Source: Syntrophaceae bacterium UBA2251 | GTDB lineage: Bacteria > Desulfobacterota > Syntrophia > Syntrophales > UBA2251 | Direction: 5' to 3' | NCBI GenBank assembly: GCA_002347815.1 | Contig: DDXV01000018.1 | Location: 57,595 to 121,594, forward strand | Length of the DNA: 64,000 bases | Shown here: piece by piece, positions 8,861 through 17,128 of the stretch | Position numbering within the stretch: the stretch's first letter is position 1 | Layout: the number at the start of each line of letters is the position of its first letter | Made by a program: the position numbers and the translations under genes | Notes under the pieces: model-generated | Told to the model about the DNA's origin: nothing | What the model saw: only the letters and a program-made list of their open reading frames with translations | The model's database searches: none

Positions 8861-8911
8861 TGTTGTTTCCTCCTTTTTGCGTTTTTTTCATTCCTGCCCA
8901 ACGTCGGCCCT

Positions 8912-8939
8912 AATATAGCGTACCCGAACGATTTGTCAA
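8912..8939 (-). promoter_or_regulatory. Sigma-70 promoter of the phasin-like genes
   Basis: Read on the minus strand, TTGACA (8939-8934) and TATATT (8917-8912) are separated by 16 bases, and the first phasin ATG lies about 50 bases downstream. The GTTGCATTGCAA box at 8949-8960 ends 10 bases upstream of the -35 element. Confidence 0.75.
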
Positions 8940-8948
8940 GCGGAAAAT

Positions 8949-8960
8949 GTTGCATTGCAA
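8949..8960. promoter_or_regulatory. Candidate PhaR operator 1
   Basis: GTTGCATTGCAA contains inverted arms TTGCA and TGCAA around one base. It sits just upstream of the phasin promoter in an AT-rich gap. PhaR proteins of other bacteria bind TGC-containing dyads at phasin and phaR promoters. A near copy lies at 9093-9104. Confidence 0.55.
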
Positions 8961-9042
8961 TAACAAGAATTTCCGCCTATCCTCTTGTGATTCGAGAGGA
9001 ACATAATTTAATATCCATCATATTATCGAATGGATAAATGAG

Positions 9043-9071
9043 TTGATCGCTCCGAAGACAGAAAATATTTT
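9043..9071 (+). promoter_or_regulatory. Candidate phaR promoter
   Basis: TTGATC (9043-9048) and TATTTT (9066-9071) are separated by 17 bases in the AT-rich gap. The predicted start near 9078 precedes the second PhaR-type box. Confidence 0.45.
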
Positions 9072-9092
9072 CTCGCCCGACGATATTTTTTT

Positions 9093-9104
9093 GTTGCATT
9101 GTAA
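9093..9104. promoter_or_regulatory. Candidate PhaR operator 2
   Basis: GTTGCATTGTAA differs from the box at 8949 by one base and lies 144 bases from it. It falls just downstream of the predicted phaR transcription start and 41 bases before the phaR ATG, a position suited to repression and autoregulation. Confidence 0.55.
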
Positions 9105-9145
9105 CCGATTCTCCGCTATGAACGCCAAGAGAAAGGAAAAGGACG

Positions 9146-9613
9146 ATGGCCGAAAAACTGCGCTTGAAGAAATATACCAACAGACGCCTGTACGACACCG
9201 AGAGAAGCGCCTACGTGACCCTGGACGACGTCATGCAGGTCATCCGGCAGGGGCGTCGCGTGGAAGTCGTCGATGCAAAAACCGCCGAAGACGTCACGGC
9301 CTTCACGCTCACCCAGATCATCCTGGAGGAATCCAGGAAAAAAAACAGCCTGCTGCCGGTTCCCCTGCTGCACCTGATCATTCAGTACGGTGAAACCGTT
9401 CTGGTCGAATTCTTCGACCACTATCTCGAGCAGACGTTGAAGAACTACCTCTCCTACAAGCTGGCGGCGGACGAACAGTTTCGGAAATGGCTCAGCCTCG
9501 GGATGGACCTCTCCAAGATGACCCAGACGTCGATCGCGTCGCTCCCAGCCTTCCAGTCCTTTTTCGACCTCTTTCACGACACGGACAAACCCGCCGGCAA
9601 GGGGGAGGCCTGA
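9146..9613 (+). CDS. phaR: Polyhydroxyalkanoate synthesis repressor PhaR
   Basis: The product has 155 residues. The N-terminal DNA-binding domain is diagnostic: LKKYTNRRLYDTERSAYVTL, then VEVVDAKTAEDVT and TLTQIILEE. It is followed by the PHB-accumulation regulatory region (LLPVPLLHLIIQYGETVLVEF). PhaR represses phasin and its own gene and is released by binding nascent PHA granules. It is divergent from the phasin-like genes and shares with them a 285-base AT-rich intergenic region that holds two probable operators. An upstream ATG at 9118 is out of frame with the product; the chosen ATG follows AAAGGAAAAGG. Confidence 0.93.
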   Translation: MAEKLRLKKYTNRRLYDTERSAYVTLDDVMQVIRQGRRVEVVDAKTAEDVTAFTLTQIILEESRKKNSLLPVPLLHLIIQYGETVLVEFFDHYLEQTLKNYLSYKLAADEQFRKWLSLGMDLSKMTQTSIASLPAFQSFFDLFHDTDKPAGKGEA

Positions 9614-9692
9614 ACCCCTCCCAGGGCGAAACGATTCGGAGACGATCCAGCCCCGGGGCCGGAGGTCGTCCCGGACGGGCGCCGATATTCGA

Positions 9693-9721
9693 TTGACAAG
9701 CCCCGCCGACCTTTTTATAGT
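9693..9721 (+). promoter_or_regulatory. Sigma-70 promoter of the CoA-transferase gene
   Basis: TTGACA (9693-9698) and TATAGT (9716-9721) are spaced by 17 bases, about 55 bases before the CoA-transferase ATG. This separates its transcription from phaR. Confidence 0.8.
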
Positions 9722-9775
9722 TCCTCACCGACCGGGAAAAGAAATCGCTTCAGGAGATCCCTCAAGGAGGAGGCC

Positions 9776-11755
9776 ATGCCGGACATTCAGCACCCCCTGC
9801 ACCGGGACCTCACCGCGGGCATGCGGCGAGGCAAGATCGTCAGCATCGAGGAGGCCGTCGATCTCATTCAGGACAACGATGTGATCGGCTTCAACGGCAT
9901 CATCGGGATCGGCTGTCCCGACGAGATCATCTGCGCCCTGGAGAAGAAGTTTCTCGAAACGGGCCATCCCCGGGACCTCACGTTCTTCTACGCCTCCACC
10001 CTGGGAGACGGCAAGGAGATGGGCCTGCAGCACCTTGCGCACGAAGGCCTGGTCAAAAAGGTCATCGGCGGTCATTTCGGCAAGACCCCCAAGCTCACCC
10101 AGCTGGCCCTGGACGGGAAAATCGAAGGCTACAACCTGCCGCAGGGCGTCCTGTCCGTCATGATCCGGGACATCGCCGGCGGCCGCCCCCGGACGATCAC
10201 CAAGGTCGGGCTGGGAACCTTCGTGGACCCCCGGTGCGGCGGAGGGAAGCTTAACGCGATCACGCGGGAGGACCTCGTGGAGGTGATCGCCTTCGACGGC
10301 CAGGAATATCTCGCTTACAAACCTCCCAAGCTCAACATCGCCATCATCAAGGCGACGACCGCCGATCTCGAGGGCAATATCGGCTTCGAGAAGGAGCCCC
10401 TGTATCTGGACGCCCTCTCCCTCGCCACGGCGGCGAAGAACTGCGGCGGTTTCGTCCTGGTTCAGGTCGAGGGCATCGCCGAGCGGGGCGCGCTGCCGAT
10501 GCGCAGCGTGATCATCCCCGGCGCCCTCGTGGACTGCGTCGCCGTCGTCACGAACGCGGAGCGCCACCGCCAGACGGCGGCCACCCTCTACAATCCGGCC
10601 TACGCCCATCAATACCGGATTCCCGTGGCCCTGGTGCCCCCCATTCCCCTGAACGAGCGCAAGATCATCGCCCGCCGGGCCGCGTTCGAGCTCAAGCCCA
10701 ACAGCATCGTCAACCTGGGCATCGGCGTACCGGAATCCATCTCCAGCGTGGCGGCGGAAGAGGGAATCCAGGAATACCTGACCCTGACATCCGAACCGGG
10801 CATCATCGGGGGCGTACCCGCCGGCGGCGGGGATTTCGGCGCCGCCGTCAACGTGGACGCCCTGATCACCATGAGCCACCAGTTCGATTTCTACGACGGC
10901 GGCGGTCTGGACGTGGCCTTTCTGGGCCTGGCCGAGGCCGACGAGGCGGGCAACCTGAACGTCAGCCGTTTCGGCCCCAGGATCGCCGGGTGCGGGGGCT
11001 TCATCGACATCAGCCAGAACGCCCGGAAGGTGGTGTTCATGGGGACCTTCACCGCCGGCGGCCTGAAGATCGACGTCCGCGACGGCGAGCTGAAGATCGT
11101 CCAGGAGGGGAAGGTGCGGAAGTTCGTCAAGCAGGTGGAGGAGGTCACCTTTTCCGGCGCCGTGGCCGCGGCGGACCGAAAGTACGTTCTCTACATCACG
11201 GAGCGCTGCGTCTTCAGGTTGACACCCGAGGGCCTGGAACTCATCGAGGTGGCGCCGGGCATCGACGTGGAGCGGGACATCGTGGGGCAGATGGACTTCA
11301 AGCCCGTCATCCGCCAGGCCCCCCGCCTGATGGACCGCCGCCTGTTCAAACCCGTGCCCATGGAGCTCAAGAAGGACCTCCTGGACATCCCAATCGTGAA
11401 TCGCCTGCTCTACCAGCCGGAGGACAACCTCTTCTTCGTCAATTTCGAGGGCCTGGCGATCCGGAGCCGGGAGCAGATCGACGAGATCCGCGCGGCGGTG
11501 TCCGCCGTCATGGAGCCCCTGGGAAAGAGGGTTCGCACCATCGTGAACTACGACAATTTCGATCTGAGCCCGGAGCTGGTCGACTATTACACGGAAATGG
11601 TCAGCTATGTCGTCGGCAGGTATTATGAAAAAGTCAGCCGCTATTCCACGGGGGCGTTCCTGCGCATGAAGCTGGGGGACAAGCTGAACGAAAGGGGCAT
11701 GTCGCCCCATATCTATGAAACGCCGGAAGAGGCCCGTCAGGAAATCGACGTGTAG
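9776..11755 (+). CDS. Fused alpha/beta acyl-CoA:carboxylate CoA-transferase
   Basis: The product has 659 residues and both halves of a family I CoA-transferase in one chain (YdiF / propionate CoA-transferase type). The second half contains the catalytic glutamate, Glu340, in LTSEPGIIGGVPAGGGDFG, and the first half has the glycine-rich GFNGIIGIGCPDEI. Typical single-chain enzymes are about 520 residues; this one carries about 130 extra C-terminal residues beginning near MDRRLFKPVPMELKKDLLD with an unknown fold. It would exchange CoA between acyl-CoA and short carboxylates, linking fermentation acids to the PHA precursor pool. AAGGAGG precedes the ATG. Confidence 0.88.
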   Translation: MPDIQHPLHRDLTAGMRRGKIVSIEEAVDLIQDNDVIGFNGIIGIGCPDEIICALEKKFLETGHPRDLTFFYASTLGDGKEMGLQHLAHEGLVKKVIGGHFGKTPKLTQLALDGKIEGYNLPQGVLSVMIRDIAGGRPRTITKVGLGTFVDPRCGGGKLNAITREDLVEVIAFDGQEYLAYKPPKLNIAIIKATTADLEGNIGFEKEPLYLDALSLATAAKNCGGFVLVQVEGIAERGALPMRSVIIPGALVDCVAVVTNAERHRQTAATLYNPAYAHQYRIPVALVPPIPLNERKIIARRAAFELKPNSIVNLGIGVPESISSVAAEEGIQEYLTLTSEPGIIGGVPAGGGDFGAAVNVDALITMSHQFDFYDGGGLDVAFLGLAEADEAGNLNVSRFGPRIAGCGGFIDISQNARKVVFMGTFTAGGLKIDVRDGELKIVQEGKVRKFVKQVEEVTFSGAVAAADRKYVLYITERCVFRLTPEGLELIEVAPGIDVERDIVGQMDFKPVIRQAPRLMDRRLFKPVPMELKKDLLDIPIVNRLLYQPEDNLFFVNFEGLAIRSREQIDEIRAAVSAVMEPLGKRVRTIVNYDNFDLSPELVDYYTEMVSYVVGRYYEKVSRYSTGAFLRMKLGDKLNERGMSPHIYETPEEARQEIDV

Positions 11756-11796
11756 GGACGGCGCAGCGGCGGATGGCCGTTATCCTGCCTTTATCC

Positions 11797-11825
11797 TTGA
11801 CAAATCGACGCCCTTCGCTTACTGT
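11797..11825 (+). promoter_or_regulatory. Sigma-70 promoter of the patatin-like gene
   Basis: TTGACA (11797-11802) and TACTGT (11820-11825) are spaced by 17 bases, 32 bases before the ATG at 11858. Confidence 0.7.
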
Positions 11826-11857
11826 GGGCGACAAAAACAACCCCGGGATCGAACGCC

Positions 11858-12907
11858 ATGAAGAAGAACCCCGCACGGACGACCGCTCAAACCGAAAAGA
11901 AAAAGATCAATTTAGCACTGCAGGGCGGGGGCGCCCACGGCGCCTTCACCTGGGGCGTTCTGGACCGTCTGCTCGATGACGAGCGCATTGAAATCGAAGG
12001 CATCGTCGGCACCAGCGCCGGCGCCGTGAACGCCTCCATTCTCGCCTACGGACTGGTCGCGGGCGGACGCAAGAAAGCGCGGGAGCTGCTGCGCCGGTTT
12101 TGGGAATTCAATTCAAAAAACGGGAAGTCCTCCCCGTTTCAACCGACCGTTTTCGACAAGCTCTACGGCAGCAAGGGATCGATGGAATTCTCTCCCTGGT
12201 GGCAGACGTTCGATATCCTTTCGCGCATGTACTCCCCTTATCAGTGGAATCCCAACGACACGAACGTCTTCCGGGATATCCTGGAAGAACTGATCGACTT
12301 TCCGGTCCTGCAGAAGGCGCGCACCGTCCGGCTGTTCATCTGCGCGACCAATGTTCTGACCGGGCGGCTGAAGGTTTTCGAAAACCGGGAGATCACGCCG
12401 AAGATGATCCTGGCCTCCGCCTGCCTGCCCTACCTGTATCAGGCGCCCGAAATCGACGGGGAGTACTACTGGGACGGCGGTTATATGGGCAATCCGCCCA
12501 TCTTCCCCGTGATCTACAACACGAACTGCCAGGACGTCCTGATCGTCCAGATCAATCCGATCAACATTCACGAGGTGCCCCGGAGCGCCAACGCCATCTT
12601 CGACCGGATCAACACGCTGAGCTTCAACTCCAGCCTCATGCGCGAGATGAGGGCCATCCATTTCGTGACGTCCCTGATCGAAAAGGGTGAGCTGGATGCG
12701 ACCAAATACAAGCACACGTTCATCCACACCATCGATGCCGAGGAACAGATGTCCAAGCTGACGGCCTCGAGCAAGATGAATCTGGACATGGAATTCCTGA
12801 AATACCTGTTCGAGACCGGACGGGAAAAGACCGGGGAATTCCTCGCGAACCACTACGACGAAATCGGCCGGAAATCCTCCACCGATCTGGCGGCGAAATT
12901 TTTCTGA
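11858..12907 (+). CDS. Patatin-like phospholipase family protein
   Basis: The product has 349 residues and no signal peptide, so it is probably cytoplasmic. Patatin signatures are in order: the oxyanion glycine loop LALQGGGAHGAFTWGVL, the nucleophile elbow GTSAG with Ser53, and the catalytic Asp206 in WDGGYMGNPP. Patatins are Ser/Asp dyad acyl hydrolases acting on lipids or polyesters. Closeness to the PHA island raises the possibility of a granule lipase or PHA-mobilising hydrolase, but this is inference. It has its own promoter and converges on the M16 protease genes, whose last stop lies 17 bases downstream. Confidence 0.88.
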   Translation: MKKNPARTTAQTEKKKINLALQGGGAHGAFTWGVLDRLLDDERIEIEGIVGTSAGAVNASILAYGLVAGGRKKARELLRRFWEFNSKNGKSSPFQPTVFDKLYGSKGSMEFSPWWQTFDILSRMYSPYQWNPNDTNVFRDILEELIDFPVLQKARTVRLFICATNVLTGRLKVFENREITPKMILASACLPYLYQAPEIDGEYYWDGGYMGNPPIFPVIYNTNCQDVLIVQINPINIHEVPRSANAIFDRINTLSFNSSLMREMRAIHFVTSLIEKGELDATKYKHTFIHTIDAEEQMSKLTASSKMNLDMEFLKYLFETGREKTGEFLANHYDEIGRKSSTDLAAKFF

Positions 12908-12923
12908 TCCCGGTTAGAACGCG

Positions 12924-14354
12924 TCAGTTCCACACCTCCGGCCGGATCTCCCGGACCTCCCCGAAAGCCGAAAGGGGCCGGTCGAATCCGGCCGCGTCCC
13001 CCACCACGACCTTGATGAGCTTTTCCGGATGGAGATACCGGCGGGCCACCCTCAGGACGTCCGCCTGCGTCACCTTCGCGATGTTGGCGCGGTAGTCCTC
13101 GAGATACCGGTCGGGATACCCGTAATAGACGATGCGCGCCCGCTGGTTGACCACGCGCTCGGCGTTGGCGAAGCCGAAGATGAAGGCGTTGACGATGGAC
13201 TCCTTCGCGAGCGTCAGCTCGGCCTCCGTGACCGGCGCCTTCGTGATGCCGTCCATGATGTCGAGCATCAGGGCGATGGCCCGTCCCGTGGAAGCCGCCT
13301 TGGTCTCGGTCTCGGCGAGGAACGGCCCGGGGAATCTCCGGCCGATCTCGAAGTAGCCGGCGACGTTGTAGGCCAGCCCCTGGTTGGCGCGGATTTCCCC
13401 CATGAGCCGGGAGTTGAGCCCGCCCCCGCCCAGGATGAAGTCCATGACCCGGAGGGCGTAGAGGTCCGGGTTGTCCTTCGTGACGCCGAGATGCCCCATG
13501 CGGATCACCGACTGGGCAAGGTCCTTCTTCACGTAGAGCATGGCCGGCCGCAGGGTCATGTCCGGCCACGGAACGGTCGGAAAGTCGACCGGCGCGGGCT
13601 CCCAGCCGCTGAAGGTGGACTTCAGCCGGGCTTCCAGCTCCGTGCGGTCGATGTCGCCGGAGATCGCGAGCAGGACGTTGTTGGGCCGGAAGTACCGCCG
13701 GTGGAACGCGGCGAGGTCCTCCCGTCCGATCGCCCGGAGGGTGGCGGGGGTTGGGGTGCGGCCGAGGGGATGGCCGCGATAGATGGCCCGCAGGAGTTCC
13801 CGGTCCGCCAGCTCCCGCGGATCGTCGTTCTGCCGGCGGAGCGTCTCCAGGGCCTCCTTGACGGTCTGGTCGAAACGGCGGGCGTCGAAGGCGGGGCTTC
13901 TCATCACCCCGGCGAAGAGCCCCAGGGTGGCCTCGAAGTTCTTGCGGAGCGTTCTCAGGGAAACGGTCCCCAGGTCGTCGCCGGCGGCGGATTCCACCGC
14001 GGAGGCCATGAACTCCAGCTCGGCGTCGAGCACCTCGGGCGTTTTTCCCGCGAAGCCGCCGCGCCGGATCATGGCGCCGGTGAGCGCCGCCAGGCCGCAC
14101 TGGTCGGCCGGCTCATAGACGGCGCCGACGCCGACGTAGGCGGTGATCTGGATCAGCGGCAACGCGCGGTCCGTCATGAGGAGGACCGTCATCCCGTTGT
14201 CCAGGACAAACCGTTCCGGCACCGGGATATCGTACGTCAGGGGCGGAAAGGTCAGGGTCCGGGGATCGACGGGCGGTGCGGCCCCGAGCGGCGCGGCGGC
14301 GAACAGGACCCCGAGGACGACCAGCGCCAGGGCTCGTCTGAGATTTGCCTTCAC
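12924..14354 (-). CDS. M16-family protein lacking the zinc site (inactive partner)
   Basis: The product has 476 residues with an N-terminal signal peptide (LALVVLGVLFAAAPLGAA), so it is exported. The M16 fold is clear (RFVLDNGMTVLLMTDRALPL near the start; YRANIAKVTQADVLRVARRYL near the end). Where an active enzyme has HXXEH this protein reads GLAALTGAM, so it cannot bind zinc in the usual way. It starts with GTG at 14354, overlapping the stop of the upstream active M16 gene by four bases (GTGA). Such pairs usually form a heterodimer in which one subunit is catalytic. Confidence 0.88.
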   Translation of the reverse strand: MKANLRRALALVVLGVLFAAAPLGAAPPVDPRTLTFPPLTYDIPVPERFVLDNGMTVLLMTDRALPLIQITAYVGVGAVYEPADQCGLAALTGAMIRRGGFAGKTPEVLDAELEFMASAVESAAGDDLGTVSLRTLRKNFEATLGLFAGVMRSPAFDARRFDQTVKEALETLRRQNDDPRELADRELLRAIYRGHPLGRTPTPATLRAIGREDLAAFHRRYFRPNNVLLAISGDIDRTELEARLKSTFSGWEPAPVDFPTVPWPDMTLRPAMLYVKKDLAQSVIRMGHLGVTKDNPDLYALRVMDFILGGGGLNSRLMGEIRANQGLAYNVAGYFEIGRRFPGPFLAETETKAASTGRAIALMLDIMDGITKAPVTEAELTLAKESIVNAFIFGFANAERVVNQRARIVYYGYPDRYLEDYRANIAKVTQADVLRVARRYLHPEKLIKVVVGDAAGFDRPLSAFGEVREIRPEVWN

Positions 14355-15865
14355 GGCGCCGCCTCCTTTCTCACGATCGCTCCCACCGTCCGGTTTTCCC
14401 TCGTGAAGCAGGTTTTCGCCACACGCATCACGTCCGCGGGCGTGACCGCGGCAACCCGCCGGCGATGCTCGATCAGACAGCGCCAGCTCCCCGTCACCGC
14501 CTCGTACTCGGTCAGGAGGTGGGCCAGGCCGCTGTTGGAGGACATCCGGACGACCTCCTCGTATTCCAGCCGGTTCAGCACCTGCTGAAGTTCCCGCTCC
14601 GTGACCGGCTCGATCATGAGGCGTTCGAGTTCCCGCCTGATGGCCTGTTCGACCTCGGCCGGCGGATGCGGGCTGCGCGGCGTCGCGGCCACGATGAACA
14701 GGTTGGGATAGCGGTGGCCGGGGGCGGAGAAGGCGGACACCTCCGTGGCCAGTTCGAGCTCCTGCACGAGCCGGCGGTGCAGCCGCGAGGTCTTGCCTTC
14801 CGCCAGGATCATCTCGATGACGTCGAACACGTCATCATCGGGGTCCGGATAGACCGGTTTGTGGAACCCGATCAGCAGGTGGGACTCGGAGTCCAGACGA
14901 AGGTCGATCCGCTTCTCGCCGGCCTGGGGGGGTTCGTCCACGGCCACGGGCGGCACGTCGACGCCGGGGGGGATGGCGCCGAAATACCGTTCCACGAGGG
15001 CAATCGTCCGGTCCGGGTCGATGTCCCCGACCACGGCCACCACGGCGTTGTTGGGGGCGTAGTACCGGTGCAGGAACGCCTCCGCCCGCGTCCGGGTCAG
15101 GTTCTCCAGGTCGGACATCCAGCCGATGATCGGCTGGCCGTAGGGGTGGGCGACGAAGGCGGCGGCCAGGAAATTTTCCCAGAGCTGCCCCTCCGGCTGG
15201 GTGTCGTAGGACCGGCGCCGTTCCTCCATGACCACGGCCCGCTCGCTGTAGAACTCGCGGAGCACCGGGTTCATCATCCGGTCCGATTCGATGGCGGCCC
15301 ACAGCTCCAGCTTGTTCGCGGGCAGACTGACCAGATAGGTCGTGCCGTCCTTGCCCGTGAACGCGTTGTAGTCCGTGCCGCCGTTCCGGGCGTAGATCTC
15401 GAAAAACTCCTCCCGGACCGCGTACTGCGCCGCCGCCTTTTCGAGCGCGGCCAGCTCCTCCTCCAGACGGGCGATGCGTTCCCGGTCGCCCTTCCCGCGC
15501 CTGGCCTTTTCCGCCACGAGCCTCTGGGCCGTCGCCTCGATCCTCTCCAGGAGCGGCTTTTCCGCGGCGTAGTCCTTCGTTCCCAGGGTCTTCGTCCCCT
15601 TGAAGAGCATGTGTTCCAGGAGGTGGGCAACGCCCCGTTCGTCGCTGCGCTCGTCCACGCTTCCCACGCGGTAGCGGATCCAGGCCGAGACCGTCGGCGA
15701 GGCGTGGCGCTCCACCATCAGGAGCTTCATCCCGTTCGCGAGCGTGTGCTCCCGGACCGCCTCCTCCAGCCGCTGGGCCGAGGCGGGAGAGACCGCCGCC
15801 AGCAGCAGCAGGGCGACCGCCAGCAGCAGCCGCATCGCCCCCTTGATCCCTTTCCCGTGTCTCAC
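14351..15865 (-). CDS. M16-family zinc metallopeptidase (active subunit)
   Basis: The product has 504 residues with a signal peptide (RLLLAVALLLLAAVSPASAQ), cleaved near residue 30. The inverted zinc motif HLLEH is present (His81, Glu84, His85), with the distal glutamate in ERAVVMEERRRSYD. The spacer between the motif and the glutamate holds an Arg/Glu-rich helical insertion (about residues 105-150). It belongs to the PqqL/insulinase-like processing peptidases of the periplasm. It is the first gene of a two-gene operon with the inactive subunit. The ATG at 15865 is used here; another ATG at codon 11 would also give an intact signal peptide. Confidence 0.9.
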   Translation of the reverse strand: MRHGKGIKGAMRLLLAVALLLLAAVSPASAQRLEEAVREHTLANGMKLLMVERHASPTVSAWIRYRVGSVDERSDERGVAHLLEHMLFKGTKTLGTKDYAAEKPLLERIEATAQRLVAEKARRGKGDRERIARLEEELAALEKAAAQYAVREEFFEIYARNGGTDYNAFTGKDGTTYLVSLPANKLELWAAIESDRMMNPVLREFYSERAVVMEERRRSYDTQPEGQLWENFLAAAFVAHPYGQPIIGWMSDLENLTRTRAEAFLHRYYAPNNAVVAVVGDIDPDRTIALVERYFGAIPPGVDVPPVAVDEPPQAGEKRIDLRLDSESHLLIGFHKPVYPDPDDDVFDVIEMILAEGKTSRLHRRLVQELELATEVSAFSAPGHRYPNLFIVAATPRSPHPPAEVEQAIRRELERLMIEPVTERELQQVLNRLEYEEVVRMSSNSGLAHLLTEYEAVTGSWRCLIEHRRRVAAVTPADVMRVAKTCFTRENRTVGAIVRKEAAP

Positions 15866-15950
15866 CGCACCCCCCCCGGAAAATTCATCCTGTGCCCCCG
15901 ATCACCGGGACAAATCCCGGTGTTCCGACGAAACCCCGTCGCCCCGTGGA

Positions 15951-16038
15951 AGTTCCATCCCGCACGCGCGCACGGGATCCCACCTCGCAAAACGAGCCGA
16001 TCTGGACCCGCAGTTCCATCCCGCACCGCACACGGGAT
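15951..16038. repeat. Direct repeat pair with hairpin potential
   Basis: Copies at 15951-15978 and 16012-16038 both read AGTTCCATCCCGCAC, a short variable stretch, then CACGGGAT. Within each copy ATCCCG faces CGGGAT and can form a small hairpin. A third degenerate copy (TCATCCCGCACGCACCGACGG) lies at about 16135. The unit repeats every 61 bases. Confidence 0.65.
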
Positions 16039-16249
16039 ATTTGCCATGTCGAGGCTGACGCTCCGTGGCCAGCCCCGTCACGCGCGCGCGGAATTTTCGT
16101 CCATCGTCAACGACGACGTTCGCGCCCTGTTCCCTCATCCCGCACGCACCGACGGAAATGTTTCGGGACAGGATTCCCAAAGCTTTATTATCAGAAAACG
16201 GACCGGATTCCCACCCTCTTCAAACCAGGATCCCGCCTGATCTGAAAAC

Positions 16250-16371
16250 GGCAATCCCGCAAGCATCCCTTAGAGGCCTTTCGGTCCCCCCCCACAGGCG
16301 AGGCGAATTCTTCGCTACGTGCTGGCTAAAGAAGCCGGCAATCCCGCAAGCCTCCCCTGGAGGCCTTTCGG
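16250..16371. repeat. 87-base-period direct repeat
   Basis: Two 35-base copies at 16250-16284 and 16337-16371 start GGCAATCCCGCAAGC and end AGGCCTTTCGG, with three mismatches. They are 87 bases apart, a multiple of three, but no plausible gene contains them. Confidence 0.7.
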
Positions 16372-16554
16372 CTCCCCTCGCCCGCGATGTGAATTCAGCT
16401 CGCGGGCGATGTCGTCCGTCCCTCCGATCATCCCGCCCCGCGGGCGGGGCGAATTCTCCTTTGCATTCCGCCCCCCATTTGATAAGGGAGTCTATCCGCC
16501 CGGACAACCCGGATGGATCCGTCACATATAAACCACACGCTAAGGAGGCGCCTG

Positions 16555-17058
16555 ATGGCCGAAAAACAGTGGGATCGCCCGCCGGAAATGCAGATCGATC
16601 CCCAGAAGCGGTATCGCATCCGGATGGAAACGGGTCGCGGCACGATCGAGCTCGATCTCTACCCGGAACATGCCCCCAAAACCGTCAACAACTTCGTCTT
16701 TCTCGCCCGGGAGGGGTTCTACGACGGCGTGACGTTTCACCGGGTGATCGCGGACTTCGTGATCCAGGGGGGCGATCCGACGGGAACGGGCCGGGGCGGA
16801 CCCGGATACCGTTTCGAGGACGAATGCCGGGGCAATCCGCTCCGCCACGACAGCCAGGTCATCTCGATGGCGAACGCCGGACCGGACACGAACGGAAGCC
16901 AGTTCTTCATCACCCATTCCCCGCAGCCGCACCTGGACGGAAAGCACACCGTGTTCGGAAAGGTCGTGAGCGGACAGACGGTCGTAAACGCCATCCGCCA
17001 GGGCGACTGCATGGAGCGGGTGACCGTCAGCGAAATGGAGGCCGGCGCGCCGGGATAG
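16555..17058 (+). CDS. Cyclophilin-type peptidyl-prolyl cis-trans isomerase
   Basis: This 167-residue protein catalyses proline cis-trans isomerisation during folding. Signatures are FHRVIADFVIQGGDPTGTG (with the catalytic arginine), RFEDE, NGSQFFITH and HLDGKHTVFGKVV. There is no signal peptide, so the cytoplasm is the likely site. A good AAGGAGG lies 6 bases before the ATG. It stands between the repeat-bearing gap and lpdA, which starts 70 bases downstream. Confidence 0.95.
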   Translation: MAEKQWDRPPEMQIDPQKRYRIRMETGRGTIELDLYPEHAPKTVNNFVFLAREGFYDGVTFHRVIADFVIQGGDPTGTGRGGPGYRFEDECRGNPLRHDSQVISMANAGPDTNGSQFFITHSPQPHLDGKHTVFGKVVSGQTVVNAIRQGDCMERVTVSEMEAGAPG

Positions 17059-17128
17059 GATCCACCGGCATGCCGGATCTTCGCACCGGCGGGTGTTCGG
17101 TCATCCGCCGCGCAAGGGAACAGGTCGC

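Larger units (their letters stand above)
15866..16554. other. Intergenic region with short repeats, no gene seen
   Basis: This 689-base gap separates the divergent M16 and cyclophilin genes. No convincing coding sequence is present; several frames stay open only because of high GC. It holds two families of short direct repeats (described separately) and several GAATTC-containing boxes near 16307, 16391 and 16450. The last 80 bases should contain the cyclophilin promoter, but no strong -35/-10 pair was identified. Confidence 0.6.

Noticed and set aside
16065..16554. Possible repeat protein gene in the gap before the cyclophilin gene (87-base period is a multiple of three)
   Set aside because: The translated units are Pro/Ser/Arg-rich without a plausible start or ribosome site, and the frame runs into the cyclophilin gene out of phase.
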